Positions 44,558 through 48,868 of a stretch of DNA of 48,868 bases are shown piece after piece; position 1 is the first letter of the stretch, and each line of letters starts with the position of its first letter. The notes under the pieces are model-generated. The model had not been told where the DNA came from, ran no database searches, and saw only the letters and a program-made list of their open reading frames with translations. This stretch comes from Methyloradius sp035460505 (GTDB lineage: Bacteria; Pseudomonadota; Gammaproteobacteria; Burkholderiales; Methylophilaceae), in contig DATHWP010000122.1 of assembly GCA_035460505.1 (NCBI GenBank), positions 1 through 48,868 of the forward strand. Reading direction: 5' to 3'. The position numbers and the translations under genes were made by a program.

Positions 44558-44591
44558 TTGTCATGAATATGTCATATTAACGTCATATAGT
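44558..44591 (+). promoter_or_regulatory. Three-repeat Pho box and -10 of phoB
   Basis: Three direct repeats TTGTCAT (44558-44564), ATGTCAT (44569-44575) and ACGTCAT (44580-44586) stand exactly 11 bases apart. That is the CTGTCAT-N4 pattern bound by PhoB dimers. A -10 box TATAGT (44586-44591) overlaps the last repeat. This predicts autoactivation of phoB under phosphate shortage. Confidence 0.85.
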
Positions 44592-44625
44592 AGGCTGAAA
44601 CTGCATCGCAAAAGAGGAAACTAAC

Positions 44626-45312
44626 ATGCCAGCTAATATATTAATCGTTGAAGACGAACCAGCCATTCAAGAGTTACTTGCCCTTAATCTTACGCAAGCA
44701 GGGCACAACCCGCTGCGTGCACTTAGTGTTGAACAAGCACAATTGCTGATACGCGAAGCCCTGCCAGATTTGATTATTCTCGACTGGATGTTACCAGGCA
44801 TGAGCGGTATTGAATTTGCTCGCAAACTAAAATCTGATGAGCTGACCAAAGCAATTCCCATCATTATGCTCACAGCACGTGGTGAAGAAATCGATAAAGT
44901 GCGCGGCCTGGAAATTGGCGCAGATGATTACGTCACCAAGCCATTCAGCCCGCGTGAATTGAATGCCCGCATCAAAGCCGTGCTGCGTCGCCGTGCCCCG
45001 CAAATGACAGATGACCCAATAGAAGTTAAAGGCCTGCGCCTTGATCCAGTCACACACCGCGTGACTGGCAATGGCGATGTGCTGGACTTGGGCCCGACTG
45101 AATTCAGGCTGTTGCACTACTTTATGTCCAACCCAGAGCGCGTGCATTCCAGAACCCAGGTACTGGACCGCGTTTGGGGTGACCGCGTGTTTGTTGAAGA
45201 TCGCACAGTGGATGTACACATCCGCCGCTTGCGCTTGGCATTGGCTAACTCTGGTCATGAAGATTTAGTGCAAACAGTGCGCGGTGTTGGCTATCGTTTC
45301 TCTGCGCACTAG
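44626..45312 (+). CDS. phoB: Phosphate regulon response regulator PhoB
   Basis: 228-residue OmpR/PhoB-type regulator. The receiver domain (1-120) has the acidic pocket VEDEPA, the phospho-Asp in LIILDWMLPGMSG, the switch Thr in IIMLTARGEE and the Lys in VTKPFSPREL. The winged-helix domain (about 130-228) has LLHYFMSNPERVHSRTQVLD and VDVHIRRLR. The start has AGAGGAAA about 6 bases upstream. It lies downstream of a triple Pho box and is followed by phoR, which supports PhoB rather than another OmpR-type regulator. Confidence 0.96.
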   Translation: MPANILIVEDEPAIQELLALNLTQAGHNPLRALSVEQAQLLIREALPDLIILDWMLPGMSGIEFARKLKSDELTKAIPIIMLTARGEEIDKVRGLEIGADDYVTKPFSPRELNARIKAVLRRRAPQMTDDPIEVKGLRLDPVTHRVTGNGDVLDLGPTEFRLLHYFMSNPERVHSRTQVLDRVWGDRVFVEDRTVDVHIRRLRLALANSGHEDLVQTVRGVGYRFSAH

Positions 45313-45350
45313 CTCATAATACGCACCCTTACCGTTAGGGATTTTACCGC

Positions 45351-46658
45351 GTGCTAGATATTCGCTGGAGAGCCTTCTGGCTCTTTTTCTCTCTATTATT
45401 CATCAGCCTGATTATTTGGGTATTTGAAAGTTTCACGCTCGCCTTGAGTGTGTTTACAATCGGCACCCTAGCTTACCTTGCAAGCCATCTTTACTGGCTC
45501 TATCGACTATCAGAGTGGTATAAAAAACCAGATTTAGCCTTAATTCCTGCAGGATCTGGCACTTGGGAAGACATCTTCGCCACTATCTACCACGAGCAAC
45601 GCCGCCACAACCGCAGCCAAAGCCAGCTGAGCTCGGTACTAGACCGCTTTCAACATGCCGCCAGCGCCCTGCCCGATGCCGTAGTGTTGCTTGATGCGCG
45701 AGACATCATCGAATGGTGTAACCCTAGCGCTGAAAAATTACTCGGGCTGGCGCTGAAGTCAGACTCTGGCCAGCCGATCAATTATTTGATGCGCCACACC
45801 GAATTCATTGATTACCTGCAACTTAAAGATTACGCAGACCCCATCAAGCTTATCTCCTGGCGCGACCCATCAGTGACGCTTGAACTACAATTAGTGCCAT
45901 TTGGCGACAACCAGAAATTGCTCATCGGCCGCGATGTCAGCCAGCTTGAAAAATTGGAACACATGCGCCGGGACTTCATTGCCAATGTTTCGCACGAGCT
46001 TCGCACACCGCTTACCGTGGTCGGTGGGTTTCTGGAAACACTGATGGATATGGAAGGCGCAGTACCTGAAAGCACCCGCGGCTACTTTGGCATGATGCAA
46101 GAACAAACTGGCCGCATGCGGCGCCTGATTGAAGATTTGCTGACTTTATCGCAACTCGAAAGCGGCCAGAATATTCCGCCAGACACCGAGATTGATGTGA
46201 ATTCTCTACTCAATATGGTCATGCACGAAGCGCAAAGCCTGAGCAACGGCAAACACCACATCACACTTGAAGCTGACGCCTCGTTAGGCCTGACAGGCGC
46301 AGCGGAAGAGCTGCATAGCGCATTTGGCAACCTAGTCAGCAATGCAGTGCGCTACACACCCGAAGGTGGTGAAATTCACATGGTGTGGAAAATGCGCGGT
46401 ACCGACGCCGCATTCAGCGTGCGCGATTCTGGCATAGGCATAGAGCAAAAACACATTGATAGACTGACCGAACGCTTTTACCGCGTTGACCGCAGCCGCA
46501 GCCGCGAAACAGGCGGCACTGGATTGGGGTTATCCATCATCAAACACATCCTCACCCGCCACCAGGCCAGACTTGAGATCGAAAGCGAACTCGGGAATGG
46601 CAGTACATTTAGTGCGATATTCCCTAAATCAAGATTAGTTCGAAAACGCCTGCCGTAG
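45351..46658 (+). CDS. phoR: Phosphate regulon sensor histidine kinase PhoR
   Basis: 435-residue inner-membrane histidine kinase. Two close N-terminal helices (about 10-50) with almost no periplasmic part are the PhoR layout. A PAS domain (about 95-200; DAVVLLDARDIIEWCNPSAE) follows. Then HisKA with the phospho-His in FIANVSHELRTPLTVVGGF, and HATPase_c with NLVSNAVRYTP, DSGIGIE and GGTGLGLSI. The start is GTG at 45351 with AGGGA 9 bases upstream. It follows phoB by 38 bases; phoU and pst genes are not in the window. Confidence 0.95.
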   Translation: MLDIRWRAFWLFFSLLFISLIIWVFESFTLALSVFTIGTLAYLASHLYWLYRLSEWYKKPDLALIPAGSGTWEDIFATIYHEQRRHNRSQSQLSSVLDRFQHAASALPDAVVLLDARDIIEWCNPSAEKLLGLALKSDSGQPINYLMRHTEFIDYLQLKDYADPIKLISWRDPSVTLELQLVPFGDNQKLLIGRDVSQLEKLEHMRRDFIANVSHELRTPLTVVGGFLETLMDMEGAVPESTRGYFGMMQEQTGRMRRLIEDLLTLSQLESGQNIPPDTEIDVNSLLNMVMHEAQSLSNGKHHITLEADASLGLTGAAEELHSAFGNLVSNAVRYTPEGGEIHMVWKMRGTDAAFSVRDSGIGIEQKHIDRLTERFYRVDRSRSRETGGTGLGLSIIKHILTRHQARLEIESELGNGSTFSAIFPKSRLVRKRLP

Positions 46659-46673
46659 CGAATAACCAGTAAT

Positions 46674-47117
46674 TCACTGGCTGATAATTGGCTCCAGCGG
46701 CTTGGTTTTGAGAATATAGGGATTAGCTGGCGCTTCTGTTTCAGCATCTTCCGCTTTTGACTTACTGCCTTTTTTCTTCTTGGTTTCAGGTTTAGCGGGC
46801 TTATCAGTACCGACTGAATTTTGCGGCAATGGTGGATACAAACTCGGCACAGTCTCCACCGAATCACCCCGATAAATCACAGCAGGCGATTTTTCATTAG
46901 GCAAAGGCACCACCAAAGTACGCGGCTCCAGATTTCGCGGCGGTACATAAATCCGCACCCCATTCGGCACGCGAGGCTGTGAACCCGGCGGTGGCAACAC
47001 AGTAGCCGTATTCGGCACATCGCCAGACAACCCTGAGCTATAACCCAAGCCAGCCTCGTCATCCGCCAAAGCAGACAAAGAAACCAGACCAGCCATCAAA
47101 ATAAATAAAGTGCGCAT
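46674..47117 (-). CDS. Secreted Pro-rich protein of unknown function
   Basis: 147-residue exported protein. The signal peptide is MRTLFILMAGLVSLSALA, cut probably before DDEAG. The mature part is low in hydrophobic residues, rich in Pro (VLPPPGSQPRVPNG, VPPRNLEP) and has a basic run KKKKGSKSK near residue 118. No Cys after the signal, so not a lipoprotein. It converges on phoR with a 15-base gap, where a 5-bp stem CCAGT/ACTGG (46666-46670 with 46676-46680) is the only hairpin. I do not recognise a family. Confidence 0.65.
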   Translation of the reverse strand: MRTLFILMAGLVSLSALADDEAGLGYSSGLSGDVPNTATVLPPPGSQPRVPNGVRIYVPPRNLEPRTLVVPLPNEKSPAVIYRGDSVETVPSLYPPLPQNSVGTDKPAKPETKKKKGSKSKAEDAETEAPANPYILKTKPLEPIISQ

Positions 47118-47394
47118 GGTACTACCTTAGTCTTTTGATTCAGGTTCAGCAATATCAAACAAGCCCACGAAACCGCCTCTAATCTTGGGTTTAAGCCATC
47201 CCACACACAAAAACAGATGCTCTGAGAGGCAATATCCATGCGGCTCCCGGAGCATCCGCTTTGGCTAGATTTAACTAGACCGCGCCAACAATACTTAAAT
47301 GAATTCCCGCTTTCACGAAAATGACGGACTAAAGGTAGTTTGGGTTCTGAAGTTGCCCTTACGCGCCGAGCAGCGCAGTCATCAAGGGAGTAGT

Positions 47395-47465
47395 CGTCAA
47401 TCACCTGTTTGAGCTCCGCGGTGGCTTACGGTTTGTGTAAGCCGCTAGGGCGAGTTTGATTGACG
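47395..47465. repeat. Imperfect long inverted repeat (stem-loop element)
   Basis: Outer arms CGTCAATCA (47395-47403) and TGATTGACG (47457-47465) pair exactly. Inside them GGCTTAC (47423-47429) pairs with GTAAGCC (47437-47443) around a 7-base loop, and the flanking GCGG/CCGC can extend this stem. The result is a branched or bulged hairpin of about 70 bases. Confidence 0.6.
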
Positions 47466-47520
47466 CCCATGAGGACGAGCAGCACAGGGAACAAGCGGTA
47501 GTGGGGCAGCTTTTTCTTTG

Positions 47521-47568
47521 GTTTCTTTCTTTTGGCTGAGCAAAAGAAAGAAACTCGCCTAAAGGCGA
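47521..47568. repeat. Double hairpin, part of a widespread proteobacterial non-coding motif
   Basis: A perfect 14-bp stem GTTTCTTTCTTTTG/CAAAAGAAAGAAAC (47521-47534 with 47541-47554) is followed at once by TCGCC/GGCGA (47555-47559 with 47564-47568). Upstream is GGGGCAGC and TTTTTCTTTG. From memory, this TTTTCTTTGG-TTTCTTTCTTTTG pattern occurs between genes in many beta- and gammaproteobacteria and is often mistaken for a small protein. It is not a standard terminator because the stem itself carries the T-tract. Confidence 0.55.
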
Positions 47569-47591
47569 AATAGGTCGCTAATGCAAACCAA

Positions 47592-48152
47592 TCACCAAGA
47601 GTATTCAGTTACTTGAATCGTGCCTTTACTTGGAGAAAAATACCGAATGACTTGCTGATTAATATCCACATGCCAGTATCCTGGCTTTTTATAGCTAAAT
47701 ATAACGGTGGGACTACCGTTCATTTTTGGTGCTTGCCATACAGTAAATAACTTGTCTTGCTGATTGTATGTTTCTATTAAAAAAGAGCTGTGAGGTTTTC
47801 TGAAGGAAATTCCATTATTGTTTTTTACAGATAGATTTGAAACCATTAAATCAAAATTCTCATTTTTTGCAGAGTAAGATGACTCTATAAGAATTGAAGA
47901 AACCTCACCCACATCTTTTGAAAAAACATTCCTGCCAGTTTTTTTAGATGGGTTATAAATAAATATATTTTTGTGCGCGTTTTTTGAAGATGAAGAAATA
48001 AATCCTTTTTCCTCAACGTCTTCAGATACAAAAGTAAAGTATTGACCCGTATCTTTATCATAGTCATCAAGGCTCACATAATTTCTATCGAAATAATCTG
48101 ATAGAGCTACATTAGGTAATAAAGCAATTAACAGTAAAAAATATTTAATCAT
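47592..48152 (-). CDS. Secreted protein of unknown function, AT-rich
   Basis: 186-residue exported protein. The signal peptide is MIKYFLLLIALLPNVALS. The mature part begins DYFDRNYVSLDDYDKDTGQY and is rich in Asn, Ser, Lys and aromatic residues. It looks beta-rich, with GYWHVDINQQVIRYFSP near the C-terminus. No Cys in the mature part. The coding sequence is visibly richer in A and T than its neighbours, and the gene sits beside repeat elements, which suggests recent acquisition. Family not recognised. The gene ends 14 bases from the double hairpin's outer flank. Confidence 0.65.
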   Translation of the reverse strand: MIKYFLLLIALLPNVALSDYFDRNYVSLDDYDKDTGQYFTFVSEDVEEKGFISSSSKNAHKNIFIYNPSKKTGRNVFSKDVGEVSSILIESSYSAKNENFDLMVSNLSVKNNNGISFRKPHSSFLIETYNQQDKLFTVWQAPKMNGSPTVIFSYKKPGYWHVDINQQVIRYFSPSKGTIQVTEYSW

Positions 48153-48178
48153 GAAGTTTTCGCTTTAAATTCAAAGAA

Positions 48179-48868
48179 TCACAGCAACACCTTCTCTATC
48201 CCACCATTATTCGCCTTCTCCACATAATCCTCCATCCACCCCTCACCTAGCAGATGCTTCGCCATCTCAACCACAATGTAATCCGCCGTGATACCCGTAT
48301 CTTCACCATAGCGTGACAAGCCTTGCAGGCATGATGGGCAAGAAGTCAGGATCTTCACGTCCTGCTCCGGCTTGCCTGGGGTCAAGCCAAGCTTGAGCAT
48401 GCCTTTTTCCAGTTCTTCCTGTTTACGCATTTTGACCTGGGTGGCAATGTCAGGGCGCGCCACGGCAAAAGTACCAGACTCACCGCAGCAACGGTCATTC
48501 AGGGCAACATCCTGGCCCATCAGCGCGTTAGTCACCTTAAGCGGCGCATAGGTCTTCATCGGACTATGGCATGGGTCATGGTACATATAACGGGTACCAG
48601 TGACGCCTTCAAGCTTGAGGCCTTTTTCCATCAGGTATTCGTGGATATCCAGCAAGCGGCAACCTGGGAATATCTTCTCGAACTCGTATTTCTGCAGTTG
48701 ATCCATACACGTACCGCATGAAACGATCACAGTCTTGATATCCAGGTAGTTCAGCGTATTGGCGATACGGTGGAACTGTACGCGGTTATCGGTGATGATC
48801 TCCTGGCCTTTGTCATGGTTACCAGCCGATGTCTGCGGATAGCCGCAGCAGAGGTAGCCCGGCGGCAA
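48179..48868 (-). CDS. Fe-S oxidoreductase C-terminal region with CCG (cysteine-rich) domains (N-terminus outside window)
   Basis: The C-terminal 229 residues of a larger protein; the frame is still open at the window edge. Two cysteine-rich CCG domains are visible. The first is cut but shows YLCCGYPQTSAG and VSCGTCMDQL; the second has YHDPCHSP, DRCCGESGTFAVA and TSCPSCLQGLSRYG. These domains occur in heterodisulfide reductase subunit B, GlpC, LutA and at the C-terminus of large FAD-linked oxidases. Given the clean end and position, the last option (a D-lactate dehydrogenase-like FAD/Fe-S oxidase) is plausible, but the sequence here cannot decide it. It is not near other redox genes in the window. 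Confidence 0.85.
   Translation of the reverse strand: MPPGYLCCGYPQTSAGNHDKGQEIITDNRVQFHRIANTLNYLDIKTVIVSCGTCMDQLQKYEFEKIFPGCRLLDIHEYLMEKGLKLEGVTGTRYMYHDPCHSPMKTYAPLKVTNALMGQDVALNDRCCGESGTFAVARPDIATQVKMRKQEELEKGMLKLGLTPGKPEQDVKILTSCPSCLQGLSRYGEDTGITADYIVVEMAKHLLGEGWMEDYVEKANNGGIEKVLL

Larger units (their letters stand above)
47118..47591. other. 474-base non-coding stretch with several inverted repeats
   Basis: No credible gene is present. It holds an inverted repeat GATGCTC/GAGCATC (47216-47222 with 47250-47256), a degenerate REP-like remnant (about 47302-47326) and the structured element at 47395-47568. The frames that stay open across it translate to the sort of sequence typical of REP repeats and are not genes. 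Confidence 0.7.

Noticed and set aside
47096..47404. Minus-strand ORF of 102 codons in the repeat-rich gap
   Set aside because: It contains the repeat-derived VRHFRESGN sequence and overlaps the upstream part of a real gene. No coding signal.
1..48868. tRNA, rRNA, CRISPR or prophage/insertion sequence
   Set aside because: No cloverleaf with a CCA end, no regularly spaced repeats and no integrase or transposase were seen on reading; an automated scan was not possible.

Overview
The window looks like a chromosomal segment of a Gram-negative proteobacterium. The most likely group is a betaproteobacterium close to the methylotrophic Methylophilaceae (Methylotenera/Methylophilus type). That placement comes from gene content and the general look of the proteins (tgt-yajC-secD-secF, clpS-clpA, ribH-nusB, LpxH for lipid A, quinone-linked PyrD, CzcCBA efflux with PII-like partners); no search was run. 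Almost all of the segment is densely packed housekeeping sequence. No rRNA, tRNA, CRISPR array, transposase or prophage gene was seen.

Layout. 1-2.5 kb: the 5' part of ffh (minus), diverging from ypjD and a glutathione S-transferase. 2.5-5.2 kb: clpS-clpA (minus) with a clear terminator. 5.3-11.1 kb: a minus-strand run tgt-yajC-secD-secF plus a CNNM/CBS/CorC membrane protein. 11.2-14 kb: pssA, then leuA preceded by a roughly 350-base leader region that encodes a leucine-rich small ORF, and a strong bidirectional terminator. 14-17.7 kb: a CbiM-like membrane protein, a HAD hydrolase, pyrD and a glycosyltransferase. 17.8-28.1 kb: a heavy-metal efflux locus on the minus strand (small secreted protein, czcC, czcB, czcA, PII-like), followed by a second czcA-PII pair that looks like a tandem duplication with its own terminators. 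28.2-34.4 kb: cysS, a TPR protein and an L,D-transpeptidase that share a C-terminal domain, two cyclophilins, lpxH and a thin [2Fe-2S] protein. 34.5-40.9 kb: a signalling block of an internally duplicated membrane protein, a GAF/HD-GYP protein, an FHA protein, a PP2C phosphatase and a CHASE2 receptor-like Ser/Thr kinase. 41-44.4 kb: ribH-nusB, tag and an OFA-type MFS transporter. 44.5-46.7 kb: phoB-phoR behind a three-repeat Pho box. 46.7-48.9 kb: two secreted proteins of unknown function, a repeat-rich non-coding stretch, and the C-terminal part of a CCG-type Fe-S oxidoreductase cut by the window edge.

How the genes work together. The sec block supplies the accessory translocase complex. clpS/clpA form an N-end-rule unfoldase pair. 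The kinase, phosphatase and FHA genes are almost contiguous and should form one phospho-Ser/Thr switch, with the HD-GYP protein as a possible c-di-GMP output. The czc locus is a tripartite metal exporter whose inner-membrane pump and PII-like partner are present twice. The points most worth following up are the leuA leader ORF, the PII-like proteins with changed ligand-site residues, the kinase cluster, the HD-GYP protein with a large insert, and the structured non-coding element at about 47.4-47.57 kb.
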